The notes under the pieces were generated by a model that did no database searches, was not told where the DNA came from, and saw nothing but the letters and a program-made list of their open reading frames with translations. This document shows positions 27,602 through 37,028 of a stretch of DNA of 64,000 bases, piece by piece. Positions within the stretch are counted from its first letter, which is position 1. Every line of letters starts with the position of its first letter. Source of the stretch: Epibacterium ulvae (GTDB lineage: Bacteria > Pseudomonadota > Alphaproteobacteria > Rhodobacterales > Rhodobacteraceae); assembly GCF_018678075.1 (NCBI RefSeq), contig NZ_JAHHIR010000037.1, positions 1 to 64,000 of the forward strand, written 5' to 3'. The position numbers were made by a program, and so were the translations under genes.

Positions 27602-29134
27602 ATGGCGCGCAAACGTCAGAGAACGCGCGGTATTCTGCGTCTTCCCCTGTTTTTGCTGCTCTGGGGGGTGGCGTCTCTGGCTATGTGGGTTCCAGCGATC
27701 CATGCCTTGATTTTGGACGACCATCCCACATCGCGAAGCTTCTTTTACGCAGGTATCGTTGGGATGATGCTGGTCACATTGATCGGCCTGTCGATGGGCA
27801 ATCGGGTGCCCCGTTATGGCATGCCCGGTCAATTGCTGTCGCTGCTGGCGACCTTTGTCCTTTTGCCGTTATTTCTGGCGATGCCGGTTGCGGAAACATT
27901 GGGCAATACCCGGTTTTTGAACGCTTATTTCGATATGGTGAGCGCGATCACCACAACGGGTGCGGCCATTTTTGGCGATGGAGACCGTCTGCCCAGCAGC
28001 GTGCATCTGTGGCGTGGGATCGTGGCCTGGCTTGGCGGGCTGTTGATGCTGGTTGCTGCCGCCGCGGTGTTGGCTCCGCTGTCGCTGGGCGGGTTTGAAG
28101 TGACCGCGCGCGGCGAACCCGGCGGCGTTGTTACGGCTCCCTATATGCAAAAGGGTGACGCGCGGCGTCATCTTGTTTTGGTCTTTCGCACGCTTGCACC
28201 GATTTACACCGGGTTGACGCTGGCCTTGTGGATCCTTCTGATGGTCACCGGTGGACAACCGACGGCGGCCCTGATCCACGCAATGTCTGTTATGTCTACG
28301 TCGGGAATTTCATCCATTGGCGGCGTTGAGAATGCCAACAGTGGCCTTGGTGGTGAGATGATCATGTTTTTGTTCATGTTCTTCTCTCTGTCTCGGCTGA
28401 CATTTTCCTCTGATACGCTGAGCACAGATACCCGCCGTCTGGACCGGGACCCCGAGTTTCGTCTTGGTCTTTTCCTTGTGATCTCAATTCCTTTGATGCT
28501 CTTCCTAAGGCATTGGGTGGCGGCGTTTGAGGTGAGCGCGGGCGACGGCATTGGGGTCGCTTTGTCTGCTCTGTGGGGCGCGCTTTTCACCATCTTGTCC
28601 TTCCTCAGCACCACGGGGTTCGAAAGCGTGCATTGGCAATCGGCACAGGATTGGTCAGGGCTGGCGACGCCGGGGATGATCTTGATGGGAATGGCGATGA
28701 TTGGCGGCGGCGTTGCAACCACTGCAGGGGGCGTGAAACTGTTGCGTGTCTACGCCCTTTACTTGAACGGCGTGCGTGAGATGGAGCGCTTGGTGCACCC
28801 GTCATCTATTTCCGGTGCGCGCAAAAGCACCAAACGGTTGCAAAGCAACGGGGCTTATGTAGCCTGGGTGTTTTTTATGCTGTTCGCTTTGTCGTTGGCG
28901 GTAATCAGCACAGCGCTTTCGGCGGTAGGGGCGAGTTTCGAGGAGGCTTTGATTCTTTCGGTTGCAATGCTGTCAACCACCGGACCGTTGACGGAAATTG
29001 CGGGATCAACACCAATTGCTCTGGAATTGCTCTCTAGCCCTGCCAAGTTGATCCTTTGTGTTGCGATGATCTTAGGGCGTTTGGAAACTTTGGCCTTCAT
29101 TGCACTCCTTTCGCCAAATCTCTGGCGCAGTTAA
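27602..29134 (+). CDS. trkH: Trk potassium uptake system, membrane subunit TrkH
   Basis: The 510-residue integral membrane protein forms the potassium pore. Its four pore loops are visible as SAITTTGAAIFG, SVMSTSGISSIGG, SFLSTTGFESVHW and AMLSTTGPLTEIA, each with the selectivity-filter glycine, and about ten further hydrophobic helices surround them. The ATG at 27602 lies 1 base after the trkA stop; a longer frame starting inside trkA is rejected. TrkA and TrkH together make a complete uptake system. Confidence 0.95.
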   Translation: MARKRQRTRGILRLPLFLLLWGVASLAMWVPAIHALILDDHPTSRSFFYAGIVGMMLVTLIGLSMGNRVPRYGMPGQLLSLLATFVLLPLFLAMPVAETLGNTRFLNAYFDMVSAITTTGAAIFGDGDRLPSSVHLWRGIVAWLGGLLMLVAAAAVLAPLSLGGFEVTARGEPGGVVTAPYMQKGDARRHLVLVFRTLAPIYTGLTLALWILLMVTGGQPTAALIHAMSVMSTSGISSIGGVENANSGLGGEMIMFLFMFFSLSRLTFSSDTLSTDTRRLDRDPEFRLGLFLVISIPLMLFLRHWVAAFEVSAGDGIGVALSALWGALFTILSFLSTTGFESVHWQSAQDWSGLATPGMILMGMAMIGGGVATTAGGVKLLRVYALYLNGVREMERLVHPSSISGARKSTKRLQSNGAYVAWVFFMLFALSLAVISTALSAVGASFEEALILSVAMLSTTGPLTEIAGSTPIALELLSSPAKLILCVAMILGRLETLAFIALLSPNLWRS

Positions 29135-29266
29135 GCGTTCGTGGTTAACCATATAAGGAACGCAGAATTTTCGGCTGGAAACTTGTTTACTCTGCGTCCA
29201 TACTAGAAAAAACCAGGCGCGTTGGTCCGCAGCGCGTGGCACAAGAAAAAAAGCGAGATAATAAAA

Positions 29267-29506
29267 ATGGCTTCGGACAGACAGAATCTTCAGGACGCCT
29301 TCCTGAATCATGTTCGCAAAACCAAGGTTCCCGTCACTATTTTCCTTATCAACGGTGTGAAACTTCAGGGTGTAATCACTTGGTTTGATAATTTCTGCGT
29401 CCTGCTGCGCCGCGACGGTCAATCCCAGCTTGTTTATAAGCATGCGATTTCGACCATTATGCCTGCTCAGCCGATCAGCCTTTACGAAGGTGAAGACGCC
29501 TCTTGA
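29267..29506 (+). CDS. hfq: RNA chaperone Hfq
   Basis: The 79-residue protein forms the hexameric Sm-like ring that pairs small RNAs with mRNAs. The Sm1 motif is [19 protein letters not shown] and the Sm2 motif is [10 protein letters not shown]; the proximal-face residues QNLQDAFLN are conserved. The ATG at 29267 is followed directly by the conserved MASDRQNLQ, so an upstream start at 29222 is rejected. The C-terminus is short, as in other alphaproteobacteria. Its stop overlaps the hflX start (TGATG). It is relevant to the predicted small RNA at 47.56 kb. Confidence 0.97.
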   Translation: MASDRQNLQDAFLNHVRKTKVPVTIFLINGVKLQGVITWFDNFCVLLRRDGQSQLVYKHAISTIMPAQPISLYEGEDAS

Positions 29507-30777
29507 TGGAACATGACAGGAAGCGCACCCGGGCTTGGGTGTTGCATCCGGATATTAAATCAGAACAATCGCGCCGTGATCCCGCGGCTGCGCTTGAAGA
29601 AGCCGTCTCCCTTGCCGTCGCTTTGCCGGACCTCGATGTCGCCGGTCGATCGGTTGTGCGACTGCCAAAGGCACAGCCCGGCCACCTGTTTGGCTCCGGT
29701 AAAATCGAAGAGCTCGCGCAGCAATTCAAAGCAGAAGAGGTTGAGCTGGTCCTGATCGATGGGCCCGTCACACCCGTGCAGCAGCGCAATTTGGAAAAAG
29801 CTTGGAAGGTCAAAATTCTTGATCGGACCGGGCTGATCCTTGAGATCTTTTCCGATCGTGCGCGCACCCGTGAAGGTGTTCTGCAAGTTGAAATGGCCGC
29901 GCTGAGCTATCAGCGGACGCGTTTGGTGCGCGCTTGGACCCACTTGGAACGTCAACGGGGCGGATTGGGATTTGTCGGCGGTCCCGGCGAAACCCAGATC
30001 GAAGCGGACCGCCGCGCCATTGATGAACACCTTGTACGCTTGCGGCGGCAATTGGAAAAAGTGGTCAAAACCCGAACGCTGCATCGTGCGGCCCGGGCCA
30101 AGGTTCCATATCCGATTGTGGCCCTTGTGGGCTATACCAATGCCGGGAAATCTACCTTGTTCAACCGGTTGACCGGTGCCGAGGTGATGGCCAAAGACAT
30201 GCTGTTTGCAACGCTGGATCCGACGATGCGGCGGGTGCAATTGCCGGATGGGCCCGAAGTGATCTTGTCCGACACGGTGGGCTTTATCTCGGATCTACCA
30301 ACGGAGCTGGTTGCGTCCTTCCGTGCTACTCTCGAAGAAGTTTTGGCCGCTGACGTTATCTTGCACGTGCGCGACATCAGTCATGACGAGACGCAGACCC
30401 AGGCCGAAGATGTCGAGGCGATCTTGAACTCGTTAGGCGTGGACGAAAACCGTCCGATGTTAGAGGTCTGGAACAAGATCGACCAATTGCCCGATGAGGA
30501 AGCCGAGGCACGACGCGACCGGGCCTCTCGCGACGACGCGCTGCATGCGATCTCTGCTCTGACCGGCGAAGGCCTGCCGGATCTGCTCGAGACCATTGCC
30601 CAGCTTTTGCAGGGAAAACGTTTCGAAGAGGATCTGGAGCTGACATTCGCGCAAGGCAAAGAGCGCGCTTGGCTGTTTGAGCAGGACATTGTGCAAAGCG
30701 AAGAACAGACTGAAACCGGATTTGCCGTAACGGTTCTGTGGACGGAAAAACAAAAGTCACAGTTTGCCAAACTCTGA
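29506..30777 (+). CDS. hflX: GTPase HflX
   Basis: HflX is a ribosome-associated GTPase that rescues or splits stalled ribosomes under stress. The 423-residue protein has an N-terminal HflX domain (LFGSGKIEEL and the Gly-rich GGLGFVGGPGETQIEADRR) and a GTPase domain. The latter carries G1 GYTNAGKSTLFN, G3 DTVGFISDLPTELV and G4 EVWNKIDQ. The ATG at 29506 shares one base with the hfq stop codon, the classic hfq-hflX coupling. The coding end lies 6 bases from the convergent esterase gene. Confidence 0.97.
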   Translation: MEHDRKRTRAWVLHPDIKSEQSRRDPAAALEEAVSLAVALPDLDVAGRSVVRLPKAQPGHLFGSGKIEELAQQFKAEEVELVLIDGPVTPVQQRNLEKAWKVKILDRTGLILEIFSDRARTREGVLQVEMAALSYQRTRLVRAWTHLERQRGGLGFVGGPGETQIEADRRAIDEHLVRLRRQLEKVVKTRTLHRAARAKVPYPIVALVGYTNAGKSTLFNRLTGAEVMAKDMLFATLDPTMRRVQLPDGPEVILSDTVGFISDLPTELVASFRATLEEVLAADVILHVRDISHDETQTQAEDVEAILNSLGVDENRPMLEVWNKIDQLPDEEAEARRDRASRDDALHAISALTGEGLPDLLETIAQLLQGKRFEEDLELTFAQGKERAWLFEQDIVQSEEQTETGFAVTVLWTEKQKSQFAKL

Positions 30778-30783
30778 TCCCAG

Positions 30784-31611
30784 TTAAGGGGTCAGAGTGC
30801 GAAACCACGCCCAGCTGTCACGTGCGATACGTGGTCCGATTTTATACAGCCAATGGGTGTGGTTGGGGATCAGTTGCAGCGTAACCGAATGACCTGCCCG
30901 TGCCATGGCGCGCGCGGTCTGTTCCGCGGCATCTACACCAAAAATGTGGTCTTTCTCGCCTAGGTAAATCCGAAACGGCTTGGCCTCTTTCTGTGCCGAA
31001 ATATGTTCAGACGATGCGAAACCTCCATGGGTTACACCCGCTTTCCAAGGGCCATCAAAACGGTTGACCAACAATGTCACAAAACCGCCGCCGTTTGAAT
31101 GGCCGAACAGATAAATGCGATCGCGGTCGACGGGACGGTGGAGGTCGGTTATCTCCAGCATTTTGTTCAGCGTTGAGAGAGTGAAATCTGACGTCTCCCA
31201 GGAACGTCCACGCGCATTTGGGGCAAGCAGGATCAGATCTTCTTTGGCTGCGACGTCTTTCCACATATCCAGCACCGACAACCCATCGCGGCCTGACCCA
31301 TGAAACAGGATCACCAATGGCGCCGGCGATGTTCCATCAGGCGCGTAATGATACCATGTGTTGGCCTGGTGCTTGTTCTTTACCGCGATGTCTTTGACGT
31401 GTTCCGATGGGGTGTAGGTGTAATCCGCCAACGGCTGACTTTGAATGGTTGCGCGCCGAACCTTTGCATAGCTTCCCGTCGTCAGCTGGTCACCCGCTGG
31501 CTGTGCTGGGGGGAGTAAGGCAGTTTCAGAGGTCGCCGTTTTGGGAGAAACCTGGAGTGTTACGTACGTCAGCGCCGCCAATAGGGCAAAGTAGTAAATG
31601 GCTTTAGACAT
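30784..31611 (-). CDS. secreted alpha/beta-hydrolase, PHB depolymerase/LpqC-like esterase
   Basis: The 275-residue protein has an N-terminal signal or anchor (about 1-20) and an alpha/beta-hydrolase domain. The oxyanion region is VILFHGSGRDG, the nucleophile elbow is LFGHSNGGGF with its serine near residue 171, the acid lies in YLGEKDHIF and the histidine in IPNHTHWLY. Such enzymes cleave short-chain esters or polyhydroxybutyrate oligomers in the periplasm. The actual substrate is unknown. The gene follows the penicillin-acylase-like gene on the same strand and may be co-transcribed. Confidence 0.8.
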   Translation of the reverse strand: MSKAIYYFALLAALTYVTLQVSPKTATSETALLPPAQPAGDQLTTGSYAKVRRATIQSQPLADYTYTPSEHVKDIAVKNKHQANTWYHYAPDGTSPAPLVILFHGSGRDGLSVLDMWKDVAAKEDLILLAPNARGRSWETSDFTLSTLNKMLEITDLHRPVDRDRIYLFGHSNGGGFVTLLVNRFDGPWKAGVTHGGFASSEHISAQKEAKPFRIYLGEKDHIFGVDAAEQTARAMARAGHSVTLQLIPNHTHWLYKIGPRIARDSWAWFRTLTP

Positions 31612-31648
31612 AACTCTCTTTTCAAGTTAGGAGAGTGATTCCACTCAC

Positions 31649-34117
31649 CTACTGCGGTAGTATTCGAGTAATACCAACCGCAGCTGCCCGTGCAAGGTTT
31701 TCGTCTAACGACATGGGAATATATTCTCCGCGCCGCCAATGTTGGGACATATCGTCGTAGTACCGAGAGAGGAAATGCCCAGATTGTCCCGTAGAGGTGA
31801 CAAAGACCGAGCTATCCGGATCAGCAAAGTCATAAACACCGCGATAGCCTGAGGCGTGGATATTAGTGAAGGGCGCGAGACCTTTACCAGATGTCAGCCC
31901 GCGCTGCAGTGTATTGTCCCCACCGCTGGTGGATTGGCGAATGTTAACGAAGTAACGCAGCACAGGGATGGATCCCAACGCTTCGTGCAGGTGGTTCGCC
32001 TGATGGGCGTCCCCCCAACGCAGGGATTCCAATGTCCCACCATAAGTTTCATTAACCCAAAGAATGGCGTCATCCAGAGCGAGACGAGATAGATCGGTGC
32101 AGCTTTCGATCAGCGCGCTTTGGCGGATGTCACACCAGGCGGACGCGCCGTCAATATTGCGGAACACCCGTTCCAGGAACAGAGGGTCAACGCGGGGATA
32201 TGCAGATGCAAGCGTGCCGATATCATCTTCGATCAGGCGTTTTTGCAAAGCGCGCACCCAGGCCGCATAGATCAGTGGTTCAGGCAGATGCTCATTCATC
32301 TCACCGTTCCATTGGGCAAGCAGGTTCAAGGCGGTCTGACGTTGACGGGCAGGGGTGCCCTCTGGCGCGGCCTCTCCGGTGAACCAGAGGTCAGCACCAA
32401 TCAGGGGCAACAAGGTGCGTGCGGCAAAGGACACTGTGTCCTGCTGCGCCTCAATAAAGCTGTCGCGGGTATGGACCTCGCGCGATTGCATCAGGCGTTG
32501 CCACCGGTGGATCCGCTGCGAGTCTCCCCAGTCGTAGGAAATATGGTTGGGAAACGGGCGGTCGACCAGTTTGTTGTTGGTGTTGCCCAGAATGCCGCCG
32601 CGTGGGTTTCGAAATACCGGGTTCGCCGCATATGCCGCGCGTCCCTGCCAACGGTTTTCACGCCGCCAACCCGGGCTCGGCAAACGCCCTTTGCTCTGAT
32701 GGCGACTGCTGCGTTGGGGCACCGCACCGATGGTTTTCATCGCGATCTCTTCCTGATCGGCGAGAACAAGGTTAAAGGAGGGCGCGACAAAACCTTCAGC
32801 CGCTGCAATGGCCTCTGAAACATTGTGGCTGCGCATCAGATCGATCGCGGCCGTCATCGAGGTGTCAGCCGGGCTCAGCGCGGTCCAGCCGAGGCTTACG
32901 ACATGGCCGGGTGGAGTAATGCTGGAGAGATTGAAGATCCCACCGGGCAAAACAGGACCATTTTCAGTCCAACGCAGAGTGGTTGTGATCGGTGGCGCGT
33001 CTTTGACGTTGATAATGGCGCGCCGTGTGCGGAAGGTTTTGAAACCGCTCGGAGTTTGGTATTCCTCCGGATTACCTAGGTTCAATTGTTCGATGAACAG
33101 ATCCTGGTCATCCAAAAAGGACGCGGTGATTCCCCAGCCCATTGCATTGGACCTTCCTGAAAACACAACCGGGATGCCGGGCAGGGTGCCGCCAATGATA
33201 CCACCGGTCGCAAGCTCTAGCCGGGCAAGATACCATGTTGACGGCGCGGTGAGGCTGTTGTGCGGATCGTTTGCCAAAATGGAACCACCGGCAGCGGACC
33301 GCGACGGCGCGGCGGCCCAGGCATTGGACGCGCTGGAAAGACCGCGTTCCGGCAGGGGCCAAAAAGTTGGTTGCGACGTCTCAAGCGCTGCAAAGCGCTT
33401 CATCTGCGGAAAAAGCTCAGTGAATTCTGGCAAAGCAGAAATCCCGTTGCCCGGCGCGTCCGGCAGGATATCTCGCAGCCGGTCGGGATCTTCGAGCACC
33501 AGTGAGGTCCGCGTGCGCAGGATCTCGTTTTGCATGTGTGTCGACGATTGCACCGCCAAAAGCTTGAGCAGCGCAAGACTGTCTGCCGGTTGCCAGGGTG
33601 CAACGGGCGCGGAGAACAAGAACATCTCGGGCGCGCCTCGTCCCAATGCGCTTTCGTTAACCTCAAACAAACGCGCATTGACGCCTGCCGCGTAGGCTCG
33701 CAAGGCCGCCAATGTATCCGCAGATTGGGCAGCCACCGACTGTTGCGCGAGACGATAAATATCCAGCCGCCGCATCAAACTGTCGCTTTCGATGCTGCGT
33801 TCGCCAAAAACTTCCGACAGGCGTCCTTGAGCGGTGCGCCGCAGGACGGTCATCTGCCACAGGCGATCCTGGGCATGGGCATAGCCAAGACCGAAATAGA
33901 CGTCTTCGTCGCTGGCGCCAAAACTGCCAAAAATATGCGGCACGTTGGCGTTGTCGCGCACGATTTCCACAGGCGCGGTGACGCCGGGCAGGGCGCGTTC
34001 TTTTTCGTATTCGGGCAGCGATTGCGAGGCGAGAAAATACACAACAAGGATTGAAAGAACAGACAGCAGCACGCCCACCGCGGTCAGTTTCAAGAGCCAA
34101 TTTACCAATCTCGCCAT
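31649..34117 (-). CDS. penicillin acylase family protein
   Basis: The 822-residue precursor is an Ntn-hydrolase that hydrolyses amide bonds of acylated substrates after self-cleavage into two subunits. A membrane anchor or signal occupies about residues 9-30. The alpha-subunit motif NVPHIFGSFGASDEDVYFGL is followed by GYAHAQDRLWQM. The beta-subunit nucleophile is S264 in the segment SSASNAWAAAPSRSA, with GGSILANDPH shortly after. Family members act on penicillins, cephalosporins or acyl-homoserine lactones; the sequence does not decide among these. The length is normal. Confidence 0.9.
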   Translation of the reverse strand: MARLVNWLLKLTAVGVLLSVLSILVVYFLASQSLPEYEKERALPGVTAPVEIVRDNANVPHIFGSFGASDEDVYFGLGYAHAQDRLWQMTVLRRTAQGRLSEVFGERSIESDSLMRRLDIYRLAQQSVAAQSADTLAALRAYAAGVNARLFEVNESALGRGAPEMFLFSAPVAPWQPADSLALLKLLAVQSSTHMQNEILRTRTSLVLEDPDRLRDILPDAPGNGISALPEFTELFPQMKRFAALETSQPTFWPLPERGLSSASNAWAAAPSRSAAGGSILANDPHNSLTAPSTWYLARLELATGGIIGGTLPGIPVVFSGRSNAMGWGITASFLDDQDLFIEQLNLGNPEEYQTPSGFKTFRTRRAIINVKDAPPITTTLRWTENGPVLPGGIFNLSSITPPGHVVSLGWTALSPADTSMTAAIDLMRSHNVSEAIAAAEGFVAPSFNLVLADQEEIAMKTIGAVPQRSSRHQSKGRLPSPGWRRENRWQGRAAYAANPVFRNPRGGILGNTNNKLVDRPFPNHISYDWGDSQRIHRWQRLMQSREVHTRDSFIEAQQDTVSFAARTLLPLIGADLWFTGEAAPEGTPARQRQTALNLLAQWNGEMNEHLPEPLIYAAWVRALQKRLIEDDIGTLASAYPRVDPLFLERVFRNIDGASAWCDIRQSALIESCTDLSRLALDDAILWVNETYGGTLESLRWGDAHQANHLHEALGSIPVLRYFVNIRQSTSGGDNTLQRGLTSGKGLAPFTNIHASGYRGVYDFADPDSSVFVTSTGQSGHFLSRYYDDMSQHWRRGEYIPMSLDENLARAAAVGITRILPQ

Positions 34118-34230
34118 ATGGTGATCTTTCTCGAGCTTTCAGAACTTTAGCGGACGCGTCGCTTGCGCTTGCGCCCTAGGCTGGTAGGGTCAACGCGACC
34201 ATAAGGCAAGTTTTTCAGAGGGGAAAGCAA

Positions 34231-35103
34231 ATGGCGAAAGTTGCGTTCTTGGGCTTGGGGGTGATGGGCTATCCCATGGCTGGCCATCTGCAAAAAGCGG
34301 GGCATTCCGTGAAGGTTTATAACCGCACAACCGCAAAAGCGGAGGCCTGGGTTGCTGAGTATGGTGGTACATTGGGCAGATCGCCGCGCAGCGCCGTGGA
34401 AGGCGCGGATTTTGTGATGAGCTGCGTCGGAAATGACGATGATTTGCGTGCGGTTTGTGTCGGCGAAAACGGCGCTTTTGCAGGCATGTCCTCGGGCACG
34501 GTCTTTGTGGATCATACAACCGTTTCGGCAAAAGTGACGCGCGAGCTGTATGATGTCGCCAAGGATGCGGGCATTTCCCTGATCGACGCGCCAGTGTCCG
34601 GCGGGCAAGCCGGCGCTGAAAATGGTGCGCTGTCCGTTATGTGTGGCGGTGACAGCGATGCATTTGATCGCGCCGAACCCATTATGGCGGCTTACGCGCG
34701 TATTTGTCGGCGGATTGGGGAGTGTGGCGCGGGTCAGATGACCAAAATGTGCAACCAGATCGCCATCGCAGGCGCGGTTCAAGGCCTCTCTGAGGCGCTG
34801 CACTTTGCTGAGAAATCGGGCCTCGACGGGGAGGCAGTTGTTGAAGTGATTTCCCAAGGGGCCGCCGGCAGCTGGCAAATGGCAAACCGTTTTCAAACCA
34901 TGCTTAAGGACGAGTTTGAACATGGTTTCGCGGTGGATTGGATGCGCAAGGATCTGGGGATCTGTCTGGATGCCGCTGATGAAAACGGCGCAAGCCTGCC
35001 GGTGACCGCGCTGGTCGATCAATACTACAAAGATGTGCAGAAAATGGGCGGCGGTCGTTGGGATACGTCGAGCCTGTTTAAGCGTCTGCGCAAACTCGGA
35101 TAA
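34231..35103 (+). CDS. NAD(P)-dependent beta-hydroxyacid dehydrogenase (3-hydroxyisobutyrate dehydrogenase family)
   Basis: The 290-residue enzyme belongs to the 6PGDH-like beta-hydroxyacid dehydrogenases. The Rossmann motif is VAFLGLGVMGYPMAGHL, the substrate-binding motif DAPVSGGQAGAENG, and the catalytic lysine sits in GAGQMTKMCNQ. The arginine in VYNRT after the second strand favours NADP, by family rule. Candidates are 3-hydroxyisobutyrate, tartronate semialdehyde or a succinic-semialdehyde-type substrate. It is a single-gene unit closed by a strong terminator. Confidence 0.88.
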   Translation: MAKVAFLGLGVMGYPMAGHLQKAGHSVKVYNRTTAKAEAWVAEYGGTLGRSPRSAVEGADFVMSCVGNDDDLRAVCVGENGAFAGMSSGTVFVDHTTVSAKVTRELYDVAKDAGISLIDAPVSGGQAGAENGALSVMCGGDSDAFDRAEPIMAAYARICRRIGECGAGQMTKMCNQIAIAGAVQGLSEALHFAEKSGLDGEAVVEVISQGAAGSWQMANRFQTMLKDEFEHGFAVDWMRKDLGICLDAADENGASLPVTALVDQYYKDVQKMGGGRWDTSSLFKRLRKLG

Positions 35104-35104
35104 T

Positions 35105-35140
35105 AAAAAAGCCCCGCTCGAAAACGAGTGGGGATTTTTT
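35105..35140 (+). terminator. strong rho-independent terminator
   Basis: CCCCGCTCG / CGAGTGGGG pairs around an AAAA tetraloop (one G-T pair), flanked by six A upstream and six T downstream, right after the dehydrogenase stop. It can also act for the convergent SYLF gene. Confidence 0.9.
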
Positions 35141-35162
35141 AATTTCATTCTTTCCCAGCGAC

Positions 35163-35738
35163 TTAGGGGATGATGCGAGTGTACTTCGTGCCTTCCAGCG
35201 TTGCACCGATGCGCAGGCCGGTCTGACCAAAAATCGCCGCCAGAATGGGCGAGGTCAGCGTATTGGTGTCGGCTGCCAAAGCATTGCCTTCGTTCTGGAT
35301 GACATATTCCAGATCCGCACCTGCGGCCCAGCCAGAGGACCGGCGGAAGTTCGACAGCGCGTCTTGCGTCATAAAGAACAAAACATGCGCATATTGCTGC
35401 GCGCCGATTTGCAGACCAGCGTTGCCTTTGAGTGTCGAGTAATAGTCGACGGTGACATCGTTGATCCGCAACGCGCCCTGGCCATAGGCACCACCAAAGA
35501 TAAAGCCCGCCTCGGTCACCAAGGGCATCACCAACAGACCGGTGGCTTTGCTCGCCAGATCGCGGGTGTTGGGGTAAAGGCTGTACATCTGGTCCAGCGT
35601 TGCGTCTACGCGTGCATCGATTTTGGCGGCATTGCTGGTGCCAACACCATTGCCACAGGCAGCGGTCACACCAAGACCCGCCACCGCGCCCAAGGCAAAG
35701 CCACGGCGCGTGATATTTGTGTTTCGTTTACTGCTCAT
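35163..35738 (-). CDS. YSC84/SYLF-domain lipid-binding protein, lipoprotein-like
   Basis: The 191-residue precursor has a twin-arginine-like N-terminus (NITRRGFALG) and a lipobox-like TAACG, so export and lipid anchoring are likely. The mature part is a SYLF domain (about 45-191) with LVMPLVTEAGFIFGGAYGQG, DYYSTLKGNAGLQIGAQQY and the C-terminal GTKYTRI. The SYLF fold binds phosphoinositides in eukaryotes; the bacterial function is unclear. It stands alone between two terminators or gene ends. Annotation as a 'lipid-binding protein' rests on the fold only. Confidence 0.85.
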   Translation of the reverse strand: MSSKRNTNITRRGFALGAVAGLGVTAACGNGVGTSNAAKIDARVDATLDQMYSLYPNTRDLASKATGLLVMPLVTEAGFIFGGAYGQGALRINDVTVDYYSTLKGNAGLQIGAQQYAHVLFFMTQDALSNFRRSSGWAAGADLEYVIQNEGNALAADTNTLTSPILAAIFGQTGLRIGATLEGTKYTRIIP

Positions 35739-35865
35739 TTTGCCTGTCCTGTTTTCAAGCTCGACTTTTTGTCGTTCTTAACTCGAATTTATAGGCTCAA
35801 CTTTGCCGATTGTCATCTGCAAGCGCAAGAAAACAGCGACAATTCGCCCATTCACAAGTGTTGGA

Positions 35866-36864
35866 TTATCTGTTCAGAAGCTTGGCAACCCGAGGGGCGA
35901 AATAGGTGAGGATCCCGTCGCAACCCGCGCGTTTAAAGGCCAAAAGGCTCTCCATCATCACCTGCTCTTTATCGATCCAGCCGTTTTGCGCCGCCGCCAT
36001 GATCATCGCGTATTCACCGGACACTTGATAGGCAAACGTCGGCGCGCCAAAGGTGGTTTTGACACGGTGACATACATCCAAATATGCAATGCCAGGCTTG
36101 ACCATCACCATGTCGGCCCCCTCTTGCAGATCGCGTTCCACAAGGCGCAGAGCTTCGTCCGAGTTGCCGGGATCCATCTGGTAGGTTTTCTTGTCGCCCT
36201 TCAAAGCACCCGATGCCCCAACCGCATCCCGAAATGGGCCGTAATAGCCCGAGGCGTATTTGGCGGAATAAGACAGGATAGAGACATTGGAGAAGCCTTT
36301 CTCCTCCAAGGCGCGGCGCATTGCGCCAATGCGGCCGTCCATCATGTCGGACGGTCCAATGATGTCCGCGCCAGAACGCGCCTGGGCCAATGTCATTTTG
36401 ACCAAAGCTTCGACAGAGCGGTCATTTACGATCTCACCTTCAACCACAAATCCATCGTGACCATTGATGTTGTAGGGGTCGAGCGCCACGTCGGTCATGA
36501 CGGCGATATCAGGGGCTGCGTCCTTGATCGCGCGGATCGCCTGGTTGGTCAGATTGTCGGGGTTCCAGGCCTCGGCGCAATCCTCGGTTTTGAGCGCGGG
36601 GTCGGTATAGGGAAACAGGCAAATCGCGGGGATGCCCAGATCCTGCGCTTCTTTTGCGGATTTCACCACATTGTCCAGCGACTGGCGCATCACACCGGGC
36701 ATAGAGGCGACGGGTTCCATCACATCGGTGCCATCACGCACAAAGACCGGCCAAATCAGATCGTCCACCGTCAACGTGTTTTCGCGAACCAGATTGCGCA
36801 GCGCGTGGGTGGTGCGTGTACGGCGCAGGCGCGCGGCAGGAAAAGGGGCGACGGTCGGTTTCAT
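35866..36864 (-). CDS. hemB: porphobilinogen synthase (delta-aminolevulinic acid dehydratase)
   Basis: HemB condenses two 5-aminolevulinate molecules to porphobilinogen in haem and bacteriochlorophyll synthesis. The 332-residue enzyme has the Schiff-base lysines in YSAKYASGYYGPFRDA and VMVKPGIAYLD. Metal-binding positions DVALDPY and EGEIVNDRS lack the zinc cysteines, indicating the magnesium-type enzyme. The N-terminal arm RLRRTRTTHALRNLVRENTL is typical. It is divergent from a membrane protein gene across 164 bases. The product is needed for the c-type cytochromes and haem A seen elsewhere in the window. Confidence 0.97.
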   Translation of the reverse strand: MKPTVAPFPAARLRRTRTTHALRNLVRENTLTVDDLIWPVFVRDGTDVMEPVASMPGVMRQSLDNVVKSAKEAQDLGIPAICLFPYTDPALKTEDCAEAWNPDNLTNQAIRAIKDAAPDIAVMTDVALDPYNINGHDGFVVEGEIVNDRSVEALVKMTLAQARSGADIIGPSDMMDGRIGAMRRALEEKGFSNVSILSYSAKYASGYYGPFRDAVGASGALKGDKKTYQMDPGNSDEALRLVERDLQEGADMVMVKPGIAYLDVCHRVKTTFGAPTFAYQVSGEYAMIMAAAQNGWIDKEQVMMESLLAFKRAGCDGILTYFAPRVAKLLNR

Positions 36865-37028
36865 CTACTGGCTCTCGCTTTGGCTTTTCCTTTGGTTTGC
36901 ATGGAAAGCCGTCGAAAACAAGATGCGTGGCTTGCGACACAGTAGTCAGGCTTGTGTCCCGCCGCCGGACAGTGGATATAGGGACGGGCGCGTAAGCGAC
37001 AGAATTGACGAACAAAAAGGACCTGAGT